Positions 22,997-35,184 of a DNA stretch of 64,000 bases are shown piece by piece. Each line of letters opens with the position of its first letter. The stretch's first letter is position 1. The position numbers were made by a program, and so were the translations under genes. This DNA is from Parasponia andersonii (Eukaryota > Streptophyta > Magnoliopsida > Rosales > Cannabaceae): assembly GCA_002914805.1 (NCBI GenBank), contig JXTB01000422.1:139822-203821 (forward strand), read 5' to 3'. The notes beneath the pieces were generated by a model. It made no database searches. It was not told the DNA's origin and worked only from the letters and a program-made list of their open reading frames with translations.

Positions 22997-24232
22997 CTCA
23001 CTTATCCTATTAATTTAATCACGTATTAATTTTGGCATCTCTATTGATATTAAGGCATTTATTTTCTGGAAGAAAAATGCAAAATCAACCAATTTTAAAA
23101 AATATAAAAATATAGTCAATTGATTTGTTCGTGTTATTAGATATCAAATAAAGTTTAAGTTTTTTTAATAAGAGTTTATATATTTTTTTAGATGTAAATC
23201 AAAAAGAGAGGAAGAGAATATTCTAAGAACTATGGTAAAAGCTTGTTCCTAATGATTAATTGAAAAAAAAAAAGAAAAAAAAAATTCTAAAAAAACAAAT
23301 GACAATCGTGGTTTTAGCAGACAAACAAAGGAAAAAGAAAAAGACGATTAAAATGCAACATTCTTGGAACTAAATAGAATTTAAGTTCCTTTATATGTAT
23401 ATATTCAGCGTTGAGGACTAGTCCTTCATCATTTTCTTGTTTTGCTGGAAATCACCATTTTCTTCCTGAATTGATGAACAAAATTTTCAAAATAATTATA
23501 AACATAATAAATTTCCTTCAGAGAAAATTATAAACATAATAGCATAATAATGATAATAAATAATGATTTTTTGTTGTTGATAATAATAAATATTATCAGG
23601 GCTGGAGATAGGATGTTCGTTGAAAAAGTTTAATGAAGAGTTTTAATTGTAATATAATGGAGTGTAATTATTAAGAGTGAATAATCGTAAATTTTAAAAA
23701 ATATTATGTATAAATTTTATATTTTGGTCTTTTTACTTAAGGATAAATATGCAATAATTTTGTATTTTTTTTTAAAAATATGAATACCTTAATGCCACTA
23801 AGAGCTACAAATATAATCTCTCTTTTTAGAATTCAAATTAAATAAATCAACTTACCTATCATTGCTAAGTACTTATACGGCTAAACAGAGGTCGTCCTGC
23901 ACCATCAAGGATATTCGGTTCTCATGTCGAATGTGTATACATAATTATGAACGAACGGAAATACATAATAGTATCAACTTCACATAAAAAAAAACAATGT
24001 GGATTTTGAAATTTTATAGATTATTCGTCGGTAGAATGGAAAGAATTAGGAGAAGAAGGGCCCAAGGGTAATGAATGGAAAGAAAGAAAAATTGGAAGAA
24101 GAAAGGATTTTCTGATTAGAGGCATAAAATTAGCTAAGCATTTTATTCGATCAATATAGAACTAGAATGGATGATTTTACTTCTATTTCTTTGTATACAT
24201 CATTATGAACAAACAAAAATACATAATAGTAT

Positions 24233-24274
<42 letters not shown>

Positions 24275-25822
24275 GGGTGATATTTTAATGGAAATTTTTA
24301 TTTTATTTTTCTCAATGGATAGGTAATCTAATTTGATTTATTGAATTTTAATCTAATGATTATAATAAAATTAATAAATCTACCAAAAAAAGAAAAATCT
24401 AATTAATATGTATATAAATGTAGAAAACTATTTATGACTTAAAAAATTGATAATATGTTTGTGACCTATAAGTTGGATAGTTTTTTTCTTCCAATCCCTT
24501 TTTCATTGTATTTTTTTTTTCATTTTCATTCATTATTCATTTCTGTATTTTTACTCTCATTTCCTTTCTTTCTTTATCTCTTATCATTGTTATTACTAAT
24601 TATATTTTTTTTTCTTTTTTTCTTAAAATTTTATTCGTACACACTTTTTTTTTCCCCTAAGTTAACTAATTTAACTAATTTTCTTTCTAATCATATAACT
24701 TATCTAGTTGATAAAGACTTTTCTAATTTTTTTTACGTTACAAGCAAAATTTTGTTTTCAAAACTTTTCCATGTATTTAATTTCAATATTTACATATTAC
24801 GTGTTACATATTTTATGAGTCATATTTTTACATGTATTTTTTTAAAAGCTTTTCCACGTTTTTAATTACAATATTTTTAATTACAAATATCGAAATTATA
24901 ATATTTTTTAATTACAATATCGTATTTATCTATATTAAGGTTATTTCCATATTTATTGCAATAATGTTTACTACTTATCCCATTTGACATGAAAACTACT
25001 AATATTTTTTATCAAAATTTTTTCCTAGAAAAAGTCATTCTTTCTTTTTCATAATTTTAAAACTATTAGTATAAAAATTAAAAAAACAGAAGAAGAAAAA
25101 ATCAACTATATACTAATATTTTTTATCAAAATTTTTTCCTTAAAAAAATCATTCTAAATTGTTTTCCTTAAACAATCACTCCAAATTTCTATCTATTGGA
25201 AAAAGGATTTTCTGAAAAAATTATAATGAAATAATTATAGATAAAAACGTAGTTTATTATTACAAATCATTATTAACTTGGTTAAAGTAGCCATCTAAAA
25301 AAACAAAAATCTTAATTGAACATCACCCACGTATACTTATTAATAATGATATCATCCCCGAAAAACAACAAGACCTCAAAGACATTGAGTTAAAACGTAA
25401 CATCAACGTAAATGGTAGTTTCGTAAGACCGACAAAACTTGAGAAAAGAACTACCACTTGGAAAAAGGTAACAATCTCAGAAAACGATTACGACAAATAA
25501 TTAGAGGATTATATATTTTACATAACAACACATATATGCTTTGGGACTTTATTTTCTTTGTCCTTAATCATTACTACATAACATGAAAGCATCATATAAC
25601 CAGGCAAGCATTACTCTCGAGAAAATTATGCAGGTGCTCAAGATCCAAATTAATCCAATTAAACCGATCAATCAACTTATCGTCGAAGACTGGATATCCA
25701 ATTACTATTAGAAGGATAATTTTCAAATTAATTTGGTCGACGGATTGCATGTTCAAAAATTATATTAAAACTGAATGAATCCAATTACATATCATAATAC
25801 AGTTTTTTCATATGATCAATAG

Positions 25823-25864
<42 letters not shown>

Positions 25865-26249
25865 GCTTGTATTTTTTTTTCTTATTTGATATTTTTAATT
25901 TTTTTATGAGGACATCCTAATCTCCTAGTCTTAAACTCATGTAATCATACATAGTCACAACCTCAACTTCCAACTCACGCTAATCAAGCCTACCATCGTG
26001 CACAATAATACACTCGTTTATAAGTCAATACTTATGCATATATATAATAACCAAGAATCAAAAGTAAATCATTTGTACAAAATCTTAGAAAATAACTCTC
26101 GTAAATTTCATATAAAACATCGCCCTTTCCTTAGATAAAGAATTATTGTCTTTTGCTCTCTCTTTGATATTATCTCCACTACATTTGAAGGCAATTTTCT
26201 AAATCATAAGGTTTTTCACAAGGTTGTAACGAGGACAATGAGTAATAGG
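22997..26249. other. AT-rich region without recognisable genes
   Basis: About 3.2 kb of very AT-rich DNA. It holds (TA)n tracts at 24235-24273 and 25828-25861, T-rich and pyrimidine-rich stretches (26350-26455 overlaps the following LTR) and a direct repeat of about 40 bp near 23937-23976 and 24194-24234. I see no coding block or transposon with definable ends. Confidence 0.5.
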
Positions 26250-28109
26250 TGTAAAAACCTAAATTTGTCAAGTGTATTCTATTCTTTTTCTTTTCAAATA
26301 AATAATAAATAAATAAATGATTTTTAAATATATTTTTCCCCCTTAATTCTCTCTCTACCCGACAACCTTCTCTCTCTTTCTTTCTTTTTCTTTTTCCTTT
26401 TCCTTTTCTTTTTCTCCTTCTTTCTTTCTTCTTCTTCTTCTTCTTCTTCTTCTTCGTAAACTTAAAAAAAAACTAGTCACCATCACAGACAACAAGCCGA
26501 AGCTTCTCCCCCACGGCTAGCGTCTATCTTTTCTGGTAAATTAGCTCCGGTAAGCCGATTTCTAAGTTTATTTCGGCATTTTACAAATAAATTTTTAACA
26601 TAAATACAATTATTTTTGTGATGTTACTTTTATTGCCGTAAAAATTTTATGAGGTGGAACAAAAGATTGAATCATTAATGAATATAGTGGCGTTATGTTA
26701 AAATGATATCCGGTTAGAAAGAAATTTTAAATTGAAAAATGTGATATTTTTCTAATTCAGAAATAATAGTGATATTTTTATAAAACTAAATAGTGTTGGA
26801 CTAGAGTCTATTACTATTCAGATTTGGGCCTTGGGCTGAGCTTTGAAAACTATCATTTTCTAAAATATTTATTTGAAAATGACATTTTTACAAATAATCA
26901 TCAAAGTCGATATTTTTTTTCAAATATTTTCGAAAGTTAGAAAATCTGAGATTATTCTGGAATTGGACTGTGTGACTTCTATACATGTTTATAAAATCGT
27001 GATCTTGGATGATTTAGCAGATTTCCTACCCAAGGTATATTAAATTCTAGAATAATATCAAGCGGAGTTTTAAAGCATTATTTGGTTATGTTGTGCATAG
27101 TTATTATTATTATTATTATACATATCTTGTTACATATTGTACATACCATAGGATCACACATGAGATACATCTTAGAAATCAAGGTGTTATAGTAGGCGGA
27201 CTAGTATACCCATTTTAGGTGAGTGTCCGTAAACCCACGCGAGATTTTTCTAATTATTCCCATTCGGTAGGTGTAGGTATTCAGTTGCCCCTCCGATTTA
27301 GTAAGCTAGACACATGGGTGTCTCTACAGTTTTCGGAGATAGTTATTAGGTAGAGAGTATTTACACACGTAGTACAAGTTACTCTAGTTTGTGATGAGAG
27401 TGTGTGAGCTCATGGGATGCTTTGAATTATGATATGTACAAATGTGTATTTCTGGTTTTAGTTTTGAATATGTGACTACTTTGGATATTAATTATTTTAT
27501 ACTTGGTTTATAAATAGATTTTGGAAAAGGTATTAACTATGTAGATTTAGTGAAATTTCCAATAATAAAAAAAAAGTAATTGAATTTCTATTGAGCATTC
27601 ACATGCTCACCCCCTATTTCCTCTCCTTTTCAGGTGTCGATTTATTTTGTGTAATTATTCTGGTGGTCTGGCAAGCATGCTTAGTATATGCTTGCAGTTC
27701 CAATCCTCTTCATTGGTTGGCTTGTACTCTGTATCAATTACCATTTTCTAAGTCAAAATTTATTTTGCCACTAATAATATATTTACTGAGTAGATATATG
27801 AGGATGATTTTTGTTATTAAATCGAGTACTTAAACTGTTTTATTAAACTTTATGAATTAATAAAAGTTTTTAAACTAGATAATTAGGATTTTCTCTCATC
27901 TTAAAATGAAAAATTTACTTAGAAATTTAAAACTGGTAGATGATATCATAATTTTTTTCATTTTGTCCAATCTTGTAATTTACTTACTTTTAAGTACTAA
28001 ACTTAAATTTCAAGTACTTAAATTTTTCTGAAATTTCAGAAACTACTATTTATCACTATTTTCACTTAAAATTACTAAAAGTCACAACCTTAGATTTTTG
28101 GTCGTGATA
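26250..28109 (+). mobile_element. LTR of the same family, copy 2 (5' LTR of a truncated element)
   Basis: The start TGTAAAAACCTAAATTTGTC and the end GGTCGTGATA match copy 1, including the internal block at 27180-27430 (GTAGGCGGACTAGTATACCC). Unlike copy 1 it is followed by a primer binding site at 28114, so it is a 5' LTR and not a solo LTR. No matching 3' LTR is found within the window. The last CA has mutated to TA. The length of 1860 bp is shorter than copies 1 and 3, so it has internal deletions. Confidence 0.82.
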
Positions 28110-28113
28110 GTTT

Positions 28114-28125
28114 TGGTATCAGAGC
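28114..28125 (+). other. Retrotransposon primer binding site for initiator tRNA-Met
   Basis: TGGTATCAGAGC is the standard complement of the 3' end of plant initiator tRNA-Met and lies four bases after the LTR end. It fixes the orientation of the LTR at 26250-28109 as plus strand. About 200 bp of leader follow before other transposon sequence begins. Confidence 0.85.
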
Positions 28126-28461
28126 TTCCAGTTTTGGATTCGTTTGGGATCTTGCATGTGATATTTTGATGTCTGAAAAGGATTTAGAAAAGTATTTGAC
28201 AAATACCTCATACATTACTTAAGAATTGGCTAAATAGGTTATTTTTGCTCCGATTCATTAAAAATACTCATCCTCTCCTCTTTGTTCTTCTTTATAGATG
28301 ATTGATGTTGGATAGAGTTGTAACTCCACCAAGCAAAAGTAGAAGTACCTACTGATAATACATCGTTACGTATCTCAAATTAAAAGGAAAAGCAAAAGTA
28401 GAAAAATTTTTAAACAATGAAAAAAGAATAGGATTAAATAGCAAATCAACTAGAGGATAAT

Positions 28462-29881
28462 TCCTCGGCAATGATGCCAAAATTTGGTGTGTCGTTAAAT
28501 AGCCAAATTATTTTACCTTCCTATTTCTACCTAGTAAAACTTAGGAAAATCCTAATAATTACCTAGATAGTGACAAGTAAGGATCGATTCCATGAGGAAT
28601 TGGTCTAACATAATAAACTACTAATTCTAAGGTGAAGAGGATTGAGAATAGAAACAAAACTAAAAATAAAATAAAACACAAGCATATAATATAAAGTAAT
28701 TAAATTAATATTTCATTCTCCACCATTAACCATTTATGTAAATTATTTGCAAGATTTTAATAGTTATTTAATAAATTTACCAACTATAAATAGTCTATGA
28801 ATGCATAATTATTCTTATCTTTTCTTTGATTATATATTAACTAGATAAACACGATAGATAAGTCCTTTTCATCAACTAGTCTAAGCAAACACTCTAGAAT
28901 TAATTGACAAAAGCATTGTTGTAAAGAAGAATCTTAGATTAATCTAGATTATAAACTCCAAAATATAAAATCTAACCTAAGTAATGTTCTTCACTATAGA
29001 TAACTCATCGAACGATCAAATCATCTATAGTTTAACTTCTTATGAATTGAAATATAATAAATGCCTATAACAAAGCCTAGCATTAGAATCATATTATGAC
29101 TATTTAGTAGTACTCCTAAATAAATCAAAACATCATTCATAAGGCAATATACATAGAAGAATATAAATAACTTTAATTAAACAACTAATTATATAAAATC
29201 TGAAAAATTAATAAACGTTCATGTCTTAAGACTTTGAAATCATCTTTAACCTAATCTAGGGCCTATTCTAGTATATATATGAGAATAAATAACAAGAATA
29301 ATATGCATGAATCAAATAAAAACTAAAAGAAAAGAAGGAAGAATGAAGGTTATGGCTGCAGAGTCTCTCGAGCTTTCCTCCTCGCTCTCTCCTCGCTCTC
29401 TCTAGGTTTTAGTATTATTTAGTAGCTTCTAGTTGTCTAAGACTCTTTCTATCTACTGTAAAAAGTCATAGTTATAGGCAATTGAATATAAGAGATGTCT
29501 AAGTAAGTCCCGTAAGAATAGGAAATTTGGGCCATCAAAAATCTAGTAAATTGGTTGAGAACTGCTTCATTGGTATCGCAACGCATGGGATCCAATACTG
29601 TGACATCAACTCTCTGGAACTTTTTTATTTTTTTTCAGAGAGCACATATTGGCGCCACGGTGCCAGACTCTTTTCAGCTCGGTTTCTTCTAGCTTCATCT
29701 AACTTGTCTCATTTCAGCTCATTTTCGACCTGTTTCCACTAATTTTTTTTCGTATCTGCTCTAAAATACCTTAAAACACATAAATGACACTTTTAGTCTG
29801 AGAATGATATAAAAATCTATAAAAATCTACAAAGTGGTATAAAAAATAACTATCATTTAGATGTAAAATTAATATCTATCA
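28462..29881 (-). mobile_element. Athila/Tat-like LTR with primer binding site, truncated and nested
   Basis: On the minus strand, TGATAGATATTAATTTTACA (from 29881) begins an LTR that ends ...TTAACGACACA at 28488. After a short spacer comes TGGCATCATTGCCGAGGA (28479-28462). This is the tRNA-Asp-type primer site TGGCGCCGTTGCCGGGGA of Athila-like elements with four transitions. The LTR is about 1.39 kb. Its outer edge lies directly against the integrase remnant that resumes at 29882, so it inserted into that element and was later truncated on the left. Confidence 0.6.
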
Positions 29882-30728
29882 GTTACCATAGACAAATAGC
29901 CAAAGCGAAGTGATTAATAGATGTGTGGAAACTTATCTCCCTCGTTTTGCAAATGCCACACCTAATTTGTGGGCTCGATGGTCACTATAGGCAGAATATT
30001 AGTATAATACTTCATTCCATACTTTGTCTAAGTCCATTTCTTTCTGGGCTCTCTATGTGCTTGAGCTTCCACCATTGCTGCATTTTGACAAAGGTTCAAC
30101 CATCGTGTCTATCGTTGAGCTACAAATGTGTGAACAAGATGACATGCTTGAAGAATTGAAGATTCACCTCATATGATCCCTGCAGAAGATTAAGGACACG
30201 ACTGATAACACTCGCCGAGATATTCATTTTGAAGTAGAAGATATGGTGTATCTCAAGCTTTGACTATATAGGAGAAAGTACTTAGTTATATGAGGTGAGA
30301 AGTTTTCTCCCCGTTTTTATAGGTCATATAAGCTGCTTGCTCGTGTTGGACATGTGGCGTACAAGCTATTGCTTCTCTTTTTAGCCACCATTCATCCATT
30401 GGTTCATATTTCATGGTTACACTAGCCTATTGGTGCTTCACACACTCCTTCCCCACTTCCAACTCAGCTTTAAGATGATTTAGAGTTGTTGATAGAGCCT
30501 GAAACTATTTTTGATATAAATGCTCCTATTGGTGGGATTGCCTCTAGAATGGAGGTTTTGATTCCTTGGAAAAGGTTGCCCTCCTTTGAAGTAACTTGGG
30601 AGCCATATGACATGATTTAACAACAACTTCCTAATTTTAACCTTGAGGATAAGGTGACTTTTATGGCGGCTAGGATTGATAAATCTCCCATTATATTCAC
30701 CTATGCTAGGCGTGGGAAGAAAAAATGA
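29882..30728 (+). pseudogene. Ty3/gypsy chromovirus remnant: integrase C-terminus and chromodomain
   Basis: Across several frameshifts and stops the plus strand shows the integrase end (motif YHRQ..., RCVETYL, PNLWARW), an SH3-like segment with DIHFEVEDMVYLKL, KLLARVGHVAYKLLL and a C-terminal chromodomain (GLPSFE..TWEPYDM), ending in TGA at 30726-30728. This is the 3' end of the internal coding region of a chromodomain gypsy element of the Tekay/Del kind. The gag, protease, reverse transcriptase and RNase H are missing. It may be the remnant of the element whose 5' LTR is at 26250, but no 3' LTR confirms this. Confidence 0.75.
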
Positions 30729-31611
30729 TTGAGCGTGTAATGTGGGGTTTTTATGGGATTTCAGGGTTTTGAATATTTTGGGAAATCTGTAAATATCGAA
30801 TAGGAGAGCTATATTTACACCTCACATAATTATTATAACACCCCCCAAACAACTAAAAAGATAATTTAGGATAACAAATCAAAAGACATATTAAAAGTAC
30901 CCCAAACACCCTCTAAAGCTAACTTTCATTCTTACAAATCCATGAACTAAAATAAATTAATAGTTTTATTCTTTACGATGAAAAAAATTAAATTATTAAA
31001 CAAAAAACTATGAGAGAAATAAATAATTAATACGAGAAAATAAAAATACACGGTATTGAAAAAAAAATTTAAAAAGCAAACTAGGTATAAAAGCAAAGAA
31101 GTTTCACTTTTTTAACTTTAATTTAAGATTAAAGAGATTATTAAAAATAATTAGAACTAGAAAAGATGAATTATGTGTACAAAGAAATTTTTAAAAAAAT
31201 AATAAGATAAAAGATGAAAAGGAATTTTGAATGGGAATGTTCTCGTAAAATAGAAAAAAAATGAGAGGTAAAGATAGGGCATTTTTTTTTCTTCTCTTTC
31301 TTAAATTATCTTTTTTAGTTATTTTAATGATCAATACAGTGATTTTATGCCAAGTTAGAGCATATATAGAATTCCCATATTGAATAGTATATAGGTTATG
31401 ATGGAGGTAAGGAGGGGGGTATCTTTTAGTTGTTAATGAAATTAGGTCCTGACCTAGGAGGGTACTGTGCCTCTTGAATTGCTAGTGGTCCCTTGTAATC
31501 CATTGTCGTTTTCTTGCACTTGTTATCATCTAATATCAATTTTCTTCCTCTTGTTATCAGTTTAATTATGTAATTAGTTCCTTTGATTTTATCAATTGAC
31601 CTCTAACCACA
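30729..31611. other. AT-rich spacer
   Basis: The segment contains poly(A) and poly(T) runs and no recognisable coding or repeat structure. It ends where sequence matching CESA8 begins. Confidence 0.5.
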
Positions 31612-33155
31612 ACAGTGCATCTTGAAACCTGTTAGGATATCCTCTATCACGGAGCCATATATCCAACCAATCTGTGAAAATAGAGAAACAATGATATGAG
31701 TAAGCAAATAAAAGATCATATAAACTTTTATAATTCAAAGTTTGTAGTGATAACAAACAGATTACACCCGAAATTTCATAGCAGTATCAGAAGAAGAGTG
31801 CAAAATATTGGCTATACTTCTTTTCTCCATTCTGTCTTATCTACATAGCCACAACTAGTAACATGAATTGCCTCCTTGATCAGCATTGACGGGTTAATAG
31901 ATTCGGGCAGTCCTCCGTTCTCCATCAGCGTAGATTTGATGAATACAGATGAGAATCCAAAACTTTTCTCAAAACTCAGCTGGAAGATCAGCATTGACCT
32001 CCCATGCTCATCATAATCTACAAGAGAAAACCTAGAAAGGATGCATTTTAAGTATTGAGAACTATGTAATGATCTGTCTAAATTTAGCTTTATACGAATG
32101 CTAGACTTATCATCAATTTCCATATAGTTAACTATAGCTGCATCAGGCTCTTTGCATTTTGCATCTTGATAAACTTCTGAGAGAGCTCTGGAGGGCTTCT
32201 TATTCGGGCAGCAACAAGAGTAGCAACCACACCATGGGCATAATGAGGAAGGTTTTCGTAAACTTGAATCAATCAGAGCTGTAGCAGTAAAGTGCTTGCC
32301 TATTGAAATAACAACTTGTCTCGACATACACTGGTCCTTGAATACTATCAAGCCCTTTCATGTTAATCTATAAGAAAAAAATATTAGAACACTTGTTAAA
32401 ATCCAAATGCTCGTAACTCTCACTGTTTTCAGTCATTTGAAACCTTATACCCCTTTTAGTGCAAAATCAACACATAAAGTAATCCAGATTCTTAAATAGC
32501 TCTCTTCAAAATTCTTTAAGTTATGGATTCCGTGTGTCTGAAAATTTGAACTTACATCGAAGGACTGTATTTCGATTGGCATATCTATCACTGCGATCAA
32601 TTCCATCAAACTTCTGAAGGAACTGAACGTAGAATATGATAACAATATATAACAAAATTCTTATTCTTATGCTAGTTTGTTTCTGGTACTTTGAATTAGT
32701 CTAAGTTAGTTTTAATTGTTGTAACAGAGTAGATTTTCTAGGCTATATTTTTGGCTGTATTTTGTATTTAAACACCATGATAATCAATAGAAAGCTATCA
32801 GAAAATATTCACAGCAATATCTCTCTTCACTCTTACCATCTTTAGAATGCACCTCAGCCAACTTGAGGATCCATCGTCAAGTACATTGCCTCACAAATAT
32901 CGTTGTTGTTATAAACATAGTGGTCACAGTTAAGGTTAAGAATGCAGGGAGCTTTAGTCAGAACGGCAAGACTCTAACATGTATTAGCCAAACATTTATT
33001 GATATCTTAGTAAACCTTACTACAAACAGTCTAAAATATGAAAACCTTTATACTTCAAAAGCATTTGAGAGAAAATACCAGAGCATTTTCAGCACCAGCT
33101 TTCTTATCGTGTTGGTAGCCGGGTTTCTTCTCTCTGGAGACAAAGAGCAGCCCAG
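31612..33155 (-). pseudogene. Partial CESA8 copy, non-functional
   Basis: This segment matches the intact gene at about 47451-48675, introns included, in the same orientation: the start of exon 12, exons 11, 10 and 9, and most of exon 8. It is therefore a DNA-level duplication, not a retrocopy. It is broken: exon 10 has an in-frame TGA where the intact gene reads [10 protein letters not shown], many substitutions occur, and a 208-bp insertion (32636-32843) lies inside exon 9. The glycosyltransferase core and both membrane regions are absent. At about 33155 the CESA8 match stops and sequence shared with the F-box 3' flank starts, so the copy is part of a chimeric segment. Confidence 0.9.
32636..32843. 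mobile_element. Insertion of 208 bp in the CESA8 copy, TSD AGAAT
   Basis: The sequence is absent from the intact CESA8 gene. AGAAT stands on both sides (32631-32635 and 32844-32848), consistent with a 5-bp target duplication. The insert has no coding capacity. It resembles part of a retrotransposon LTR in style (TTTGTATTTAAACACC and a pyrimidine-rich end) but lacks TG...CA ends, so its class is unknown. Confidence 0.55.
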
Positions 33156-33285
33156 AATTGGGTTTCAAAAAATGCGGATAACTGGGGTTCAAAAATAGCT
33201 TTAGGTGGTAAAGTTCCCAATAGATATGAGAATTTTGAAGTCACGTACTACATAATGTAACATAGGCTTATTTCAAAAATTAATT

Positions 33286-34372
33286 CCAAGGTCGTCTGTA
33301 TCCATAGGCAGTTAGGAGTTTGCCTATAGCCCACTCAAAGGCAAGGCCCAACCAATTTTTTGTCCATATCTACTTTAAAAACATATTAAGACTTTAACTG
33401 AAAGAAAAAAAAAGTATCTTTAGAGATTGGAATGATAATATCTTATTGTTTGGACATTTTCATATTTCAACAGTAAAAAAAATATTTTTTTTCAAATTTC
33501 AAGAAGAATTGAATACTCCGATCATGTATTATCTTTACATATTTCACAATTGATATTTTGAGAATAAATTGTTATAACTACTCTATATTCACGTTATAGC
33601 TTGCATAAAAAATTTGGAGAGGACTAAGATTTTATTTTTAATTTTTTAACAGTACCGTTTACTTTTTCTAGAATATACTGATTATGTTTTTTTCCCCCCT
33701 TTACTTATATATAGTATCGATTTATTCTCAATTTTACAATGCATTTTGCAAACTAAAAAAAAAAAAAAGAAAATACTCCAATTTATTTTTCTATCTTTTA
33801 AAATCTCTCTTGTAGTTCCTATTTTTTTAGAGTTTCTAGTCAAAATAATAATAGAAAATAGAGATAAAAGAGCTATTAGATAAGTTAAATTTGAAAAAAT
33901 TATTTAATTAGAATTGACTGTTTATTTAGTTCATTTCCAAATTCAATTTTTAATTCTTCTTTTTTTAATTAATTAATTGATTAATATTGATATTTAAATA
34001 ATTTCACAATAGTCATTTATTATTATTATTGTCTTATATTGATTTTTTTTGGTAGTTAATATTACAATTATTATAAATATATCTAATAGAAAATATCCAT
34101 CTAAATATTAAAAAATTTAATAAAAAGACATAACTAGAGAGTTTGGTTCATTGTAAAAGGGAGCTCTTAAATGTTTCTCGCTTTTAGTATGAGAATATAA
34201 ACAACTCAAATAAAGAATTAATTGAACAAACATACTTTAAGAAATTGGGGAAAACAATTTTTTTTAATTTATAAAAAAGGTCTCCATTGGAGGATCCTCT
34301 ACCAAATGAGCTTGAGCTAATCGTGAGGGTGGCTTAAGAGTAAGGCGACTGCTCTTTGAAACTCAAGCCTCT

Positions 34373-34413
<41 letters not shown>
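33286..34413. other. AT-rich insertion within the duplicated F-box flank
   Basis: The homology to the F-box 3' flank stops at about 33285 and resumes at about 35185. This part of the interruption is AT-rich, with no coding block, and ends in a (TA)n tract (34378-34412). I cannot define transposon ends in it. Confidence 0.45.
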
Positions 34414-34415
<2 letters not shown>

Positions 34416-34650
34416 CACCAATTAAATAGGTATTTTTTTTTTTTTACCTATGCATAGGTATCAATTTGGCCAATGAAAATTTAACATGCACATTTTTTAT
34501 TATAAAAAGTAAGAGAGAGAAAGAGCATTAATGATGCACGTCTTTTCATGCACTTCATTATAGCCATTGGATCACCATTAGATGGTGATCCAATGGCTAA
34601 AAAAAAAATACCTACCCATAGATAAAAAAAATACCTATTGGTTTGGCAAC
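34414..34650. mobile_element. Hairpin MITE, copy B
   Basis: The unit matches copy A (20020-20260) closely. It starts TGCACCAATTAAATAGGTAT, contains the stem ATTGGATCACCA/TGGTGATCCAAT and ends AATACCTATTGGTTTGGCAAC shortened by one base at each edge. It is separated from copy C by only a (TA)n tract of about 24 bp. Confidence 0.75.
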
Positions 34651-34674
34651 TATATATATATATATATATATATA

Positions 34675-34912
34675 GGGCACCAATCCAGTAGGTATTTTTT
34701 TTTTTTACCTATGTATAGGTATCAATTTGTCTAATGAAAATTTAACGTGCACATTTTTTATTATAAAAAGTAAGAGAGAAAAAAAAGCATTAATAATGCA
34801 CGTTTTTTCATGCACTTCATTATAGCTATTGGATCATCATTAGATGGTGATCCAATGGCTAAAAAAAAAATACCTACCCATAGATAAAAAAAATACCTAT
34901 TGGTTTGGCAAC
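34675..34912. mobile_element. Hairpin MITE, copy C
   Basis: The unit begins GGGCACCAATCCAGTAGGTA and ends TTGGTTTGGCAAC, and has the same internal hairpin. It is in direct orientation with copy B, with (TA)n on both sides. The pair may come from insertion of one copy into the TA target flanking the other. Confidence 0.75.
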
Positions 34913-35184
34913 TATATATATATATATATATATATGCATTATTATTTACATAATATAATTCGTTTTATTTGAAGATAAATAATTAAAACTTAGTTATATT
35001 TGACAATGTATACCTTAATTTTGTCATAATAATTGTATTTGTTACTTTTATATATTTCAGATTTACTAGCAAGTTTATAGTCCCACGTAGGCCAAAAAAA
35101 AAAATGAACCTTTAAGGTCTAATATAAAGGCCTCATTTTAAGTTATGTTGTCCTTGATTGACTGTAAGTATAAAGTATTAGTTA

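Noticed and set aside
24455..24865. A 136-codon open frame
   Set aside because: It encodes almost only Phe, Leu, Ser and Tyr from T-rich DNA and has no motif or codon signal.
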